This document shows, piece by piece, positions 26,075-37,617 of a stretch of 64,000 bases of DNA. The DNA comes from Rhizobiaceae bacterium (GTDB lineage: Bacteria; Pseudomonadota; Alphaproteobacteria; Rhizobiales; Rhizobiaceae), in the NCBI GenBank assembly GCA_025698895.1, contig JAILWO010000001.1:1585001-1649000 (forward strand). Reading direction: 5' to 3'. Under the pieces are notes generated by a model. That model was not told the DNA's origin. It made no database searches and saw only the letters and a list, made by a program, of their open reading frames with translations. Both the position numbers and the translations under genes were made by a program. The first letter of the stretch is position 1. Each line of letters opens with the position of its first letter.

Positions 26075-26103
26075 TTGACGATCAAGTTTATGGCCGCGTA
26101 GAT
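26075..26103 (+). promoter_or_regulatory. Candidate promoter of the iron transporter
   Basis: TTGACG and GTAGAT are separated by 17 bp, upstream of the ferric-binding protein gene and downstream of the Irr box. The -35 match is good; the -10 is weak. Assigned by inspection only. Confidence 0.35.
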
Positions 26104-26175
26104 GCCTGCGTTCGAGGCCGCCTCGGCCCGAACGCGCGCCGCAGGCGCGCGAGAACCGGATAGCAGGAGGACACC

Positions 26176-27225
26176 ATGCCGAGCCGCACCAGCCGCGCCC
26201 TTGGCGCCGGCATCGCCGCGACCATCGCTGCCACTCTGTTTGCGGGCGCCGCGCTCGCGCAGGACAAGATCAACATCTATTCCTATCGGCAGCCGGACCT
26301 GATCAAGCCGGTGCTCGACGCCTTTACCGAGGAAACCGGCATCGCGACGGAGGTGCTGTTCCTCGACAAGGGGCTGGAGGATCGCATCCTCGCCGAGGGC
26401 ACCAATTCGCCGGCCGACGTGATCATGACGGTCGATATCGGCCGCCTCACGGCCGCCAAGGAGATGGGCGTCACCCAGGCCGTGACGGACGAGGAGATCA
26501 ATGCCGACATTCCCGAGCAATTCCGCGATCCGGAGGGCCACTGGTTCGGCCTGACGACGCGCGGCCGCGTCGTCTATGCCTCCGTCGACCGCGTCGAGGA
26601 GGATGATCTGGCCTATGCCGATCTCGCCGACCCGAAATGGAAGGGCAAGATCTGCATCCGCTCGGCCCAGCATTCCTACAATATCGGTCTGTTCGCCTCG
26701 ATGATCGCGCATTGGGGAGAGGAAAAGACCGAGGAGTGGATGAAGGGCTTCAAGGCCAATCTGGCGCGCAAGCCCGAAGGCAACGACCGCGGCGGCGCCA
26801 AGGCGATCGCGGCCGGCGAATGCGACCTGGCGCTCGGCAACACGTATTATGTCGGCCTGATGATGACCAACGAGAAGGAGCCCGAGCAGAAGGACTGGGC
26901 GAAGGCGATCAAGGTGATCTTCCCGACCTTCGAGGAGGGCGGGACCCACGTCAACATCTCGGGCATGGCGCTGGCGAAGAACGCACCCAACAAGGACGCC
27001 GCGCTGCAACTGATGCGTTTCCTGGCAAGCGACGAGGCGCAGGAGATCTACGCCGCGGAGGTGTTCGAATATCCGGTCAAGCCGGGCGTGGCCGCTTCCG
27101 AGATCGTCGAGTCCTTCGGCGAGATCACGCCCGACACGTTGTCGCTGTCGGAGATCGCGGCCAACCGCAAGGCGGCCTCCGAGATGGTTGACCGCGTCGG
27201 CGTGGACGACGGCGCCGGAAGCTGA
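26176..27225 (+). CDS. fbpA: Ferric iron ABC transporter, periplasmic binding protein
   Basis: 349 residues. A signal peptide (about residues 1-31, ending GAALAQ) directs it to the periplasm. The mature part starts DKINIYSYRQPDLIKPVLDAF, as in FbpA/FutA. The iron-chelating tyrosine pair is Tyr224-Tyr225 in GNTYYVGL. Ribosome site AGGAGG precedes ATG 26176. An Irr box upstream supports iron control. It binds Fe3+ and delivers it to the permease 76 bp downstream. No ATPase gene follows. Confidence 0.92.
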   Translation: MPSRTSRALGAGIAATIAATLFAGAALAQDKINIYSYRQPDLIKPVLDAFTEETGIATEVLFLDKGLEDRILAEGTNSPADVIMTVDIGRLTAAKEMGVTQAVTDEEINADIPEQFRDPEGHWFGLTTRGRVVYASVDRVEEDDLAYADLADPKWKGKICIRSAQHSYNIGLFASMIAHWGEEKTEEWMKGFKANLARKPEGNDRGGAKAIAAGECDLALGNTYYVGLMMTNEKEPEQKDWAKAIKVIFPTFEEGGTHVNISGMALAKNAPNKDAALQLMRFLASDEAQEIYAAEVFEYPVKPGVAASEIVESFGEITPDTLSLSEIAANRKAASEMVDRVGVDDGAGS

Positions 27226-27301
27226 TCGCCGCGTCCGTGCCGGAACAGATCGTTCGCGGGGCCGGCCTTCGGGTCGGCCCGCTTGCTATCGGCGCCACGC
27301 C

Positions 27302-28996
27302 ATGACCGCGGTCCCGGCCGAGGCGCGGGGACCGGCGCGCGCTCCCAAACGCGTGAGGCGGCCGCGCCATTGGGGCGCCGTCGCCATCGCGGCGCTGGTC
27401 GCCGTTGTCGTCGCGGTTCCGGTCGTGACGCTGGTCGGCATCGCGCTTTCCGGCGACGGGTCGGATTGGCCGCATCTGGCGGAGAACGTGCTGCCGCGCT
27501 CGCTTCGCGACACGCTCCATCTTCTCGTCCTGACGGCGGCCGGCACGGTCTCGATCGGCGTCGTCTCAGCCTGGCTGGTTGTCGCCTTCGATTTCCCATT
27601 CAGGCGCGTCTTCGCCTGGGCTCTGGTGCTGCCGCTCGCCGTGCCCACCTATCTGGCGGCCTACGCCTTCGGCGAGTTCTTCCACTTCACCGGCCCGGTC
27701 CAGTCGCTGCTGCGCGAGGCGGCCGGCTTCCAGACCTCGCGCGACTACTGGTTTCCCGACATCCGCTCGACCACCGGGGCGGCGATCGTGCTTTCGGCGG
27801 TCCTCTATCCCTATGTCTACCTGACCACGCGCATCGTCTTCCTCCTGCAGGGCCGCGGCATCGCCGATGTCGCGCGCACGCTCGGCGCGGGGCCCGCGCG
27901 CGTTCTGGTCAAGGTGCTTTTGCCGGTGGCGCGGCCGGCTATCGTCGCGGGCCTCGCGCTGGTGATGATGGAGGCGATCAACGATATCGGCGCGGCCGAA
28001 TATCTCGGCGTGCGAACGCTCACGCTGTCCGTCTATTCGACCTGGCTCAATCGCGGCAGCCTTGAAGGCGCGGCGCAGATCGCGCTGGTCATGCTGGTGC
28101 TCGTCGCTGGACTGATCGCGGCCGAGCAGTGGGGCCGAAGGACGAGGCGCTTCCATGCCCACCGTGCCACCCATCTCAAGGCGCGGCCTCCGCGCGTGTC
28201 GCTCGGCGGTCTCCGCGCCGCCCTTGCCGTCATCGCCCTGCTGCTTCCGGTGGCCGCCGGCTTCGGCATTCCGCTCTGGGTCTTCGGCGGCTATGTCGCC
28301 GTTCGCCTCGAACAGTTCGCCGATCCCGCGCTTCATGCCGCCTTCGCCACGACGGTGTCCATCGCTACGCTGACGGCGCTGGTGACGATCGCCGCCGCGC
28401 TGCTTCTTCTCTACGCGCTACGCGTCACCCGTTCGGGGCTGACCGCCTTGCTGGTGCGCATCGGCTCCGTCGGCTACGCGCTTCCAGGCACCATTCTCGG
28501 CCTTGGCCTCCTGTTTTCGCTCGCCTCGCTGGATAATCATGTCGATGCGCTTGCACGCGAGCATTTCGGTGTCTCCACCGGGCTTCTGTTTTCCGGCTCG
28601 ATAACGGCCGTTGTTCTGGCCTGCTCGATCCGCTTCCTTGCGCTCGCCGAGGGCGCGATCCGCTCGGGCATCGAGAAACTGCCGCCGCATCTCGACGAAG
28701 CCGCCCGCAGCCTCGGTCGCGCGCCGTATCAGGCCGCCGCCGGTGTGGTGCTGCCCCTGCTCGGCCCCGCCATACTGAGCGCCGGCGTGCTGGTCTTCGT
28801 CGATACGGCCAAGGAATTGTCGGCGACCATCCTCTTGCGCCCGTTTGGCTTCAACACGCTCGCCACTTTCGTTTACGAGAACGCATCGCGCGGCGTGGTC
28901 GAGGACGGCGCCGCCGCCGCGCTCCTGATCATCGTCACCGCGCTCGCGCCCGTCGCGCTTTTGTCGGGTGCCCTGTCCCGCGACCGCGAAGCCTGA
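27302..28996 (+). CDS. fbpB: Ferric iron ABC transporter, fused permease
   Basis: 564 residues with about 12 membrane segments in two homologous permease halves, as in FbpB/AfuB. Each half has an EAA-type loop for the ATPase: DVARTLGAGPARVLVKVLLPVARPAI (~200-225) and LDEAARSLGRAPYQAAAGVVLPLLGPAI (~465-492). Start ATG 27302; the longer frame overlaps fbpA and is unconserved. It is second in the operon. The expected FbpC-type ATPase gene is absent: a hairpin follows and then an unrelated convergent gene. Confidence 0.9.
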   Translation: MTAVPAEARGPARAPKRVRRPRHWGAVAIAALVAVVVAVPVVTLVGIALSGDGSDWPHLAENVLPRSLRDTLHLLVLTAAGTVSIGVVSAWLVVAFDFPFRRVFAWALVLPLAVPTYLAAYAFGEFFHFTGPVQSLLREAAGFQTSRDYWFPDIRSTTGAAIVLSAVLYPYVYLTTRIVFLLQGRGIADVARTLGAGPARVLVKVLLPVARPAIVAGLALVMMEAINDIGAAEYLGVRTLTLSVYSTWLNRGSLEGAAQIALVMLVLVAGLIAAEQWGRRTRRFHAHRATHLKARPPRVSLGGLRAALAVIALLLPVAAGFGIPLWVFGGYVAVRLEQFADPALHAAFATTVSIATLTALVTIAAALLLLYALRVTRSGLTALLVRIGSVGYALPGTILGLGLLFSLASLDNHVDALAREHFGVSTGLLFSGSITAVVLACSIRFLALAEGAIRSGIEKLPPHLDEAARSLGRAPYQAAAGVVLPLLGPAILSAGVLVFVDTAKELSATILLRPFGFNTLATFVYENASRGVVEDGAAAALLIIVTALAPVALLSGALSRDREA

Positions 28997-29012
28997 GCAG
29001 CCGCGAAAGAAA

Positions 29013-29037
29013 AAGGCGCTCCGGATCGAAGCGCCTT
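29013..29037 (+). terminator. Hairpin after fbpB
   Basis: AAGGCGCT pairs with AGCGCCTT around a 9-base loop, 17 bp after the fbpB stop, with an A-run on the left. The right flank has only a short T run, so termination in the fbpB direction may be modest. Confidence 0.6.
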
Positions 29038-29195
29038 GAAAATTGCTGTCACGTAGGGCTTGAGCGAAGGGGCTGCCTCCAGGGGACGTGCGAGGCCGGG
29101 ATCGCTCCCTCAAGTTGCGCACGACTATCACGACCGTTCCTTAACAGCTCCTTACCGGAATGCGATGAATCCGAATGGCGGCACCGGGACGTGAA

Positions 29196-29216
29196 AACGC
29201 GGTTAACATCCGCGTT
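29196..29216. terminator. Hairpin between convergent fbpB and acetoacetyl-CoA synthetase genes
   Basis: AACGCGG and CCGCGTT form a perfect 7-bp stem with loop TTAACAT, about 50 bp past the stop of the minus-strand acsA2 gene. There is no long T-tract. The rest of this ~270-bp spacer shows nothing else I can support. Confidence 0.35.
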
Positions 29217-29266
29217 CACCTGTCGTTAACCTCGGCCGGCCGCCGTGGCGGGATCGTCACGCGTCT

Positions 29267-31228
<1,962 letters not shown>

Positions 31229-31443
31229 GCTTGCGTCTCCTGATTGCGGATTCTTGTAGCCGTGAGAGGCTCTATGGCGCATCACTCGCCGTCAGGGCAA
31301 GCGATGCGGCGCGCAATCGGTTGTGCGCAAGGTCGCATCGTCGCCGCGCCGGCCTTTGAAACATTGCCGGTCTGATATAAACCGTGAAAGCGGCGGGCCG
31401 GCTCCCGAGGTGCGGCGATCATGCGGCGAAACGGCGAGGGGTC

Positions 31444-33288
31444 ATGCCGGTCATGACATTCAGGCGGGGTATCGTGGCGGCCGTGCTTGCCGCCTTCCTG
31501 GCCGGGCTCGTCCTGGTCGTCCTGCCGATGGTCGCCTCGACCCTCATCGTGCGCGATCGCATTTCCCACGAGCTGACCTCGCTGACCGGCTATAAGGTCG
31601 CGGTCAGGCGCGGGCCGTCGATCTCGTTCTGGCCAACGGTGACCGCCAGCCTGGAGGGGGTCGCGCTGTCGGGCTGGGATGCCGGCTCGTCGACGCCGGT
31701 TCTGGAGGCCGAGCGCGTCGAAATCGAGATGTCGCCATGGTCGGCGCTGGCCGGCAACATCGCCTTTTCGCATATCAGGCTGATCCGGCCGACCCTGCGA
31801 TTGTCGCCGCGCGGCCGTTTGCTCTACGCCTCCTGGGAGGATGGCGGGGGGCGGATCGGCCATGCCATCGCATCCGCGCGCGCCGCCGTTGCGTCCAACC
31901 CCTCGGCGCCGGCGACGGGGGAACTGCCGGACGATCCCCTGGGCGAATTCGAATTCGTCGACGGGCGCGCCGTCGTCTTCGACGGCGAGAACGAGACCGA
32001 GATCGCGACGAGCATGGCCGGCCGGATCGAATGGCTGGCGCTCGATCGCCCGGCCATCATGTCGCTGCGGGCTGTCTGGCGTGGCGAGCCGGTCCGGCTC
32101 GACGCCACGGTGGTGAACCCGCTCCTCCTGCTCGGTGGAGGGGGCTCCGATCTGGCCGTCAGTCTCAAGGCCAGCCCGGTCGACGCCGGTTTCGAGGGAA
32201 GCGCCAGCCTGTCTGGCGATACCTTCGTGAACGGGGCGCTGCGCTTCTCCTCCCCCTCGATGAAACGCTTCATGGAATGGTCCCGCGGGCCGTCGATGTC
32301 CGGCCTGCCGCCAGGTCCCGTGACGCTGGCGAGCCAGGTCTCGGGAACCTTCGACAGGCTGCGCCTGGCGGATGCGGAACTGGTGGTCGACGAGTGGCGT
32401 GGCGTCGGGGCGCTTGACGTCCTCATGACGTCTGGCACACCGACTGTCACCGGCACCATGGCTTTCGGCCAGCTCGACCTCGGCGTCTTCCTGTCGGCCT
32501 TCACGCCGTTGCGCGCGCCCGACGGTCCCAGAAAGACCGAGATCGAAGCGGCGACCGCGCCCAGCGTCAATCTCGATGTGAGGATATCGGCCACGCAGGC
32601 GTCCTGGGGTGCATTGACCTTCACCGATCTTGCCGCCACCGCCCAGGTCAAGGATGGCCTTGCCGCGCTGGACCTGACCGATGCCTCGGCGTTCGGCGGC
32701 ACGCTGCAGGCAAGCCTGCGGATCAATTCCTCCGTCGAAGCGCGATCGACCGAGATCCGAATGCTGGCCGAAAATGTCGATGCGGCCGCTTTTGCCCGCG
32801 ATGCCGGGCTCGAGTCGCTGGCGCCCGAAGGGCGCGGCATGGTCTCGGTCATATTGAAGGGGCACGGCAACGACTGGTCGACCGTGCTGTCCACGGCGAG
32901 CGGATCGCTTTCGGCCCGGCTGGGGCCGGGACGCCTGGCCGGTTTCGATCTCGACGCCTTCGTCGAGCGCATCGGCCAGAGCGAGTTCTTCGGCCTTCGC
33001 GAGGTCGCGAACGGTTCTTTCGCGGTCGAGGGAGCCGAGCTCAAGGCGGCCCTGGTCAGCGGCGCGACGCGCATCGACCGGGCGGTCGCCACGCTGCCCG
33101 AGCGCGAGATCGTGCTCGACGGCATCGTTTCCTCCTTCGGGCGCGGCATGGCCCTGTCCGGCGCGATCCTGCCGCGAACGCGCGGCGAGGACGGCGAGGA
33201 GCCGGAGCCGCTCGCCCGCTTCTTCGTCGGCGGGTCGCTGGACGCTCCGATCATTTCGCCGCTCACGATCTTCTGGGGCGGGCAATAG
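31444..33288 (+). CDS. AsmA-like envelope protein
   Basis: 614 residues. One N-terminal membrane helix (GIVAAVLAAFLAGLVLVVLP, ~9-28) is followed by a long beta-rich periplasmic region. DRISHELTSLTGYKVAVRRGPSISFWPTVTASLEGV near 40-75 is the AsmA entry motif, and the C-terminal AsmA_2 part lies about 440-600. Such proteins are inner-membrane anchored and are linked to phospholipid transport and outer-membrane homeostasis. ATG 31444 and 31453 and a GTG at 31384 are possible starts; I chose 31444 because only a short basic segment then precedes the helix. It diverges from acsA2 and is convergent with potI. Confidence 0.8.
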   Translation: MPVMTFRRGIVAAVLAAFLAGLVLVVLPMVASTLIVRDRISHELTSLTGYKVAVRRGPSISFWPTVTASLEGVALSGWDAGSSTPVLEAERVEIEMSPWSALAGNIAFSHIRLIRPTLRLSPRGRLLYASWEDGGGRIGHAIASARAAVASNPSAPATGELPDDPLGEFEFVDGRAVVFDGENETEIATSMAGRIEWLALDRPAIMSLRAVWRGEPVRLDATVVNPLLLLGGGGSDLAVSLKASPVDAGFEGSASLSGDTFVNGALRFSSPSMKRFMEWSRGPSMSGLPPGPVTLASQVSGTFDRLRLADAELVVDEWRGVGALDVLMTSGTPTVTGTMAFGQLDLGVFLSAFTPLRAPDGPRKTEIEAATAPSVNLDVRISATQASWGALTFTDLAATAQVKDGLAALDLTDASAFGGTLQASLRINSSVEARSTEIRMLAENVDAAAFARDAGLESLAPEGRGMVSVILKGHGNDWSTVLSTASGSLSARLGPGRLAGFDLDAFVERIGQSEFFGLREVANGSFAVEGAELKAALVSGATRIDRAVATLPEREIVLDGIVSSFGRGMALSGAILPRTRGEDGEEPEPLARFFVGGSLDAPIISPLTIFWGGQ

Positions 33289-33300
33289 AACGGCCGGGGC

Positions 33301-34119
33301 TCAGCCGCGTTGCGCGGCCTGCTCGTCGCGCAGGCGCTGGACCTCGCGCCTCTTGTTGACCAGCGAAGCCGCGATCACGCCCACGGCCACGACGCCGATC
33401 AGGATGGTGCAGATGGCGTTGATCTCCGGCGTCACGCCGAGCCGCACCTGGCTGTAGATCTTCATCGGCAGGGTGGTCGCGCCGGGCCCGGAGGTGAAGC
33501 TGGCGATGACGAGATCGTCGAGCGACAGGGTGAAGGCCAGCATCCAGCCCGAGACGACCGCCGGGGCGATTACCGGCAGCGTCACCTGGAAGAAGGTTTT
33601 CACCGGCGGCGCGCCCAGATCCATGGCGGCCTCCTCCAGGCTGCGGTCGAAGGTCAGCAGGCGGGACTGAACCACGACCGCCACGAAGCACATGGAAAAG
33701 GTGATGTGGGCGAGCGTCACTGTCATGAAGCCGCGCTCGAAGCCGATCGCCACGAAAAGCAGCAGCAGCGACAGGCCGGTGATGACTTCCGGCATGACCA
33801 GCGGCGCGAACACCATGCCGGTGAACAGGACGCGCCCTCGGAAGCGGGTATGGCGGGTCAGGGCGATCGCGGCCAGCGTTCCCAGCACGGTGGCCACCGA
33901 CGCCGAGATGAAGGCGACACGCGCCGTCACCCAGGCCGCGTCCATCAGGCCCTGGTTCTGGAGAAGCTGGGAGTACCATCGCGTCGAGAACCCGGCCCAG
34001 ACCGTGACCAGCCTGGACTCGTTGAACGAGTAGATCACCAGCAGCACGATCGGCAGGTAGAGGAAGGCGAAGCCCAGCACGATCGAGGCGATGTTGAAGC
34101 GCGACCAGGAGGCGTTCAT
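33301..34119 (-). CDS. potI: Polyamine ABC transporter, permease PotI-type
   Basis: 272 residues with six membrane segments. The EAA loop SLEEAAMDLGAPPVKTFFQVTLPVIAPAV (~170-200) contacts the ATPase. LDDLVIASFTSGPGATTLPMKIYSQVRLGVTPEINA near 215-245 is typical of PotC/PotI/YdcV permeases. One base separates its ATG from the potH stop, so it is translationally linked, last in the potF-G-H-I operon. It forms the inner-membrane channel with PotH for putrescine or spermidine. Confidence 0.92.
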   Translation of the reverse strand: MNASWSRFNIASIVLGFAFLYLPIVLLVIYSFNESRLVTVWAGFSTRWYSQLLQNQGLMDAAWVTARVAFISASVATVLGTLAAIALTRHTRFRGRVLFTGMVFAPLVMPEVITGLSLLLLFVAIGFERGFMTVTLAHITFSMCFVAVVVQSRLLTFDRSLEEAAMDLGAPPVKTFFQVTLPVIAPAVVSGWMLAFTLSLDDLVIASFTSGPGATTLPMKIYSQVRLGVTPEINAICTILIGVVAVGVIAASLVNKRREVQRLRDEQAAQRG

Positions 34120-34120
34120 G

Positions 34121-35089
34121 TCATCGCCCTTCCTCCTGCGCCCGTGCCTGGGCACGTTGGAAGAACATGATCGGCACCACCAGGATCAGCAGCAGGATCA
34201 CCGCCACCGCCGACGAGACAGGCCAGTCGCGGTTGGAGAAGAACTCGTTCCACAGCGTCTTGCCGATCATCAGCGTTCGCGATCCGCCGAGCAGGTCGGG
34301 AATGACGAACTCGCCCACCGCGGGAATGAAGACCAGCATCGAACCGGCCACCACGCCGGGCAGGGACAGGGGGACGGTGATTTTCCAGAACGCGCCGGAC
34401 GGCGTGCAGCCGAGGTCCTGCGCCGCCTCGATCAATGAAAAGTCCATCTTCTCCAGCGTCGCGTAGAGCGGCAGCACCATGAAGGGCAGATAGGAATAGA
34501 CGATGCCGATGAAGATCGCCGTATTGGTGTTGAGGATGATCAGCGGGGTATCGATGACGCCCAGGGAAAACAGGAACTGGTTGAGCAGCCCCTCCGGCTT
34601 GAGGATGCCGATCCAAGCATAGACCCTGATCAGGAAGCTCGTCCAGAACGGCAGGATCACGAGCATCAAGAGCAGCGGCCGGACCGAAGCCGGCGCCCTC
34701 GCCATGCCATAGGCGATCGGATAGCCGACCAGCAGCGCCAGCAGCGTCGAGACGGCGGCGATAACGACGCTCGACAGATAGGCGTTGATGTAGAGGGCGT
34801 CCTGGGTCAGCCACACATAGTTTTCGAAGGAAAACTGACCAAACGCCTCGATCAGCCCGCCAATCCCCTCGGCGGGATCCAGGGTCGGCGTATAGGGCGG
34901 CATCGCGATCGTCGGCTGCGACACCGAGATCTTGAACACGATGATGAAGGGCGCGAGGAAGAAGACGAGCAGCCAGACATAGGGAATGATGATGACCAGC
35001 CGGCTGGTCAACGTCTGAAGCAGGCCGTTCTCTTCGCGCCGGTCGGCCGCCGCGCCTTGTGCCCTGGTATCGTCTGCGACCTCGGCCAT
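34121..35089 (-). CDS. potH: Polyamine ABC transporter, permease PotH-type
   Basis: 322 residues, six membrane segments after a ~30-residue cytoplasmic start. Conserved parts are LPFWTSFLIRVYAWIGIL (~150), the EAA loop LIEAAQDLGCTPSGAFWKITVPLSLPGV (~220-248) and VGEFVIPDLLGGSRTLMIGKTLWNEFF (~262-288), which is diagnostic of PotB/PotH. It lies 7 bp after potG and 1 bp before potI. It pairs with PotI. Confidence 0.93.
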   Translation of the reverse strand: MAEVADDTRAQGAAADRREENGLLQTLTSRLVIIIPYVWLLVFFLAPFIIVFKISVSQPTIAMPPYTPTLDPAEGIGGLIEAFGQFSFENYVWLTQDALYINAYLSSVVIAAVSTLLALLVGYPIAYGMARAPASVRPLLLMLVILPFWTSFLIRVYAWIGILKPEGLLNQFLFSLGVIDTPLIILNTNTAIFIGIVYSYLPFMVLPLYATLEKMDFSLIEAAQDLGCTPSGAFWKITVPLSLPGVVAGSMLVFIPAVGEFVIPDLLGGSRTLMIGKTLWNEFFSNRDWPVSSAVAVILLLILVVPIMFFQRAQARAQEEGR

Positions 35090-35096
35090 TGCCCGC

Positions 35097-36248
35097 CTAT
35101 GCCGTCAGGACCACGCCCGAATCCGGCGCGAAGGAGATCCATGCCTTGTCATGCCATGTCAGCGCGTCCTCGATCACGCGGGCGGCGTTGACCTGGCTCG
35201 CCTTGACCACGCGTCCGCTCGGCAGGCGTACATGGTAGATCGTCATGTCGCCCAGATAGGCGATGTCCCATATCTCGCCCTCGGTGACGTTCGCCCCGGA
35301 ACCCTCGGGCGCGCGCGAGGACACACGGACCTTTTCGGGCCGGATCGCGAACCAGACGTTCGCCCCGTCCGCCGCCGCGCCGGCGTTCTCGACATTGATC
35401 TCGAAACCGTCGCTCGCCGCGATGGTGAGGATGTTGCCGCCATTGCCCGAGACGGTGCCCTCGAACAGGTTCACCGAGCCGACGAAGTCGGCGACGAAGC
35501 GCGAGTTCGGCGCCTCGTAGACCTCGGCCGGCGTCGCCACCTGCCTGACCTCGCCCTTGTCCATGATGGCGATGCGGTCGGCCATGGTCATCGCCTCTTC
35601 CTGGTCGTGGGTGACGACCACGAAGGTGAGGCCGAGCTGCTGCTGCAGGTCCATCAGCTCGAACTGCGTCTCTTCGCGCAGCTTCTTGTCGAGCGCGCCA
35701 AGCGGCTCGTCCAGCAGCAGCACCTTCGGCCGCTTGGCCACCGACCGGGCGAGCGCCACGCGCTGCCGCTGTCCACCCGACAGCTGATGCGGCTTGCGCC
35801 TGGCGAACTGCTCCAGCTTGACGAGCTTGAGCATCGAGGCGACGCGCTCGGCGATCTGGGCCTTCGGCATCCCGTCCTGCTTCAGGCCGAAGGCGATGTT
35901 CTGTTCCACCGTCATGTGCGGAAACAGCGCGTAGGACTGGAACATCATGTTGACCGGCCGCCTGTAGGGCGGAATGCCGGCGAGATCCTGCCCGTCCAGC
36001 AGGATGCGTCCCGCGCTCGGCTCCTCGAAGCCCGCGAGCATCCTCAGCAGGGTCGATTTTCCGCAGCCCGAAGCGCCGAGCAGCGCGAAGAATTCGCGTT
36101 CGAAGATCGTGAGGGATAGGTCGTTGACGGCGGTGAAGTCGCCGAACCGCTTCGTCACCCCGTCGAAGGATATATAGGGCTTGGCGGCGGGATCGGCCCA
36201 GGGCGCAAAGCTCCGGCGGATGCTGCCAAGCGAGTTCATGCGCGACAT
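35097..36248 (-). CDS. potG: Polyamine ABC transporter, ATP-binding protein PotG-type
   Basis: 383 residues. Walker A GASGCGKST (~58), Q-loop in MMFQSYALFPHMT, signature LSGGQRQRVALARS (~155), Walker B VLLLDEPLGALD (~178) and the switch His in VVTHDQEEAMTMADRIAIM are all intact. A C-terminal TOBE region (~285-380) marks the PotA/PotG-type importers. A ~25-residue N-terminal extension precedes the ATPase fold. The gene follows potF by 57 bp and precedes potH by 7 bp. Confidence 0.95.
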   Translation of the reverse strand: MSRMNSLGSIRRSFAPWADPAAKPYISFDGVTKRFGDFTAVNDLSLTIFEREFFALLGASGCGKSTLLRMLAGFEEPSAGRILLDGQDLAGIPPYRRPVNMMFQSYALFPHMTVEQNIAFGLKQDGMPKAQIAERVASMLKLVKLEQFARRKPHQLSGGQRQRVALARSVAKRPKVLLLDEPLGALDKKLREETQFELMDLQQQLGLTFVVVTHDQEEAMTMADRIAIMDKGEVRQVATPAEVYEAPNSRFVADFVGSVNLFEGTVSGNGGNILTIAASDGFEINVENAGAAADGANVWFAIRPEKVRVSSRAPEGSGANVTEGEIWDIAYLGDMTIYHVRLPSGRVVKASQVNAARVIEDALTWHDKAWISFAPDSGVVLTA

Positions 36249-36305
36249 CCCATTCGATTGGAACCGAGGGCGGGAACCGGCGCTGGCGCGCCGGTGCGGG
36301 CCGTC

Positions 36306-37403
36306 CTATTGACCGGTGACGACCTTGGTCCACAGCCGCGTCGTCAGCCGCTGCGTGCGCGGATCGAGCGGGGTGGTGGTGAAGAGCTTGTCGAGCGTTT
36401 CCTCGTCCGGATAGACGGCCGGGTCGCCGATCACTTCCTCGTCGAGCAATTCCTGCGAGGCCTTGTTGCCATTGGCGTAGAAGACGTAGTTCGACGCCTT
36501 GGCGATCACCTCTGGCTTCATGATGTAGTTCAGGAATTCATGCGCTTCCTCGACATTCCTGGCGTCGGCGGGGATCGCCATCTGGTCGAACCACATCTGC
36601 GCGCCTTCCTTGGGGATCGAATAGTCGATCTCGATCCCTTGGTCGGCCTCGGCCGCCCTGTCGCGGGCCTGGAACACGTCGCCTGACCAGCCGACGGCTA
36701 GGCAGATGTCGCCATTGGCGAGCGCATTGATATATTCGGACGAGTGGAACTTGCGCACATGCGGCCGGATGGTGAGCAGCAGTTCCTCGGCCTTGGCCAG
36801 GTCGTCGGGATCGCGGCTGTCGGGATCGAGCCCCTGATAGGCCAGCGCGGCCGGCACCATCTCGGCCGGCGCGTCGAGCATGTGGACGCCGCAATCGGCC
36901 ATCTTGGCCAGCATGTCGGGCTGGAACACGACGTCCCAGGTGTCGATCCGCTCGACGCCGAGCCGTTCCTGGGCCTCCTTGACATTGTAGCCGATGCCGG
37001 TCGTCCCCCACATGTAGTTGATCGAATATTCGTTGCCCGGATCGTATTTCTCCGTCCGTTCCAGAATCATGTCCCACATGTTCTCGAGATTGGGCAGCTT
37101 GGACTTGTCGAGCTTCTGAAAGACCCCGGCCTCGATCTGGCGCGCCAGGAAGGTGCCGGTCGGCACCACGATGTCGTATCCGGTGCCGCCCGCCAGCAGC
37201 TTGGTCTCGAGGATCTCGTTGGAATCGAACACGTCATAGGTGACGTCGATTCCGGTCTCGGCCTCGAAATCCGAGATGATGGATTCGTCGATATAGTCCG
37301 ACCAGTTGTAGATGTTCAGCTTCCGGTCCTGCGCGTGGACCGGACCCAGCGCCAGCGCCGAGGCGGATGCGGCCAACGTGATGATGTGCGTGAGTCGCGA
37401 CAT
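36306..37403 (-). CDS. potF: Putrescine/spermidine ABC transporter, periplasmic binding protein
   Basis: 365 residues. The signal peptide ends at residue ~22 (LALGPVHAQ), and the mature start is KLNIYNWSDYIDESIISDFE, with the NWSDY tyrosine/aspartate that contacts polyamine. MWGTTGIGYN (~135) and GWSGDVFQARDRA (~245) are further family motifs. Start ATG 37403 has GGAGAAAG-type ribosome pairing; the longer frame to 37751 is spurious. It is first in potFGHI, which co-occurs with puuA/puuB about 8 kb away for putrescine catabolism. Confidence 0.95.
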   Translation of the reverse strand: MSRLTHIITLAASASALALGPVHAQDRKLNIYNWSDYIDESIISDFEAETGIDVTYDVFDSNEILETKLLAGGTGYDIVVPTGTFLARQIEAGVFQKLDKSKLPNLENMWDMILERTEKYDPGNEYSINYMWGTTGIGYNVKEAQERLGVERIDTWDVVFQPDMLAKMADCGVHMLDAPAEMVPAALAYQGLDPDSRDPDDLAKAEELLLTIRPHVRKFHSSEYINALANGDICLAVGWSGDVFQARDRAAEADQGIEIDYSIPKEGAQMWFDQMAIPADARNVEEAHEFLNYIMKPEVIAKASNYVFYANGNKASQELLDEEVIGDPAVYPDEETLDKLFTTTPLDPRTQRLTTRLWTKVVTGQ

Positions 37404-37617
37404 GACTTTCTCCCGAGTTGCCCCTTTTCCCGGCTCCGCGCGCGTCCGGCGGCCGGGTTCTTGGCCCAAGCCTATTGGCGTTCTTGCGGTGCGACAAGCG
37501 TCAATTGAGGTGCGAGGATGTGCTCGGATGACGCTTGAAGACGGGGCGGCGGTTTGTGGTGGTCCATGATTCAGGCTTCCGTTGTTCGACCAGGCGACAC
37601 TTTGGGAGATTGGAAAC

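Noticed and set aside
29141-29155. TTAA-N7-TTAC, a CtrA-like site in the fbpB-acsA2 spacer
   Set aside because: The spacer lies between two convergent genes with no visible promoter or small gene, so regulation is unlikely. It also shows that one-mismatch CtrA matches can occur by chance, which is why the site at 8440 is scored low.
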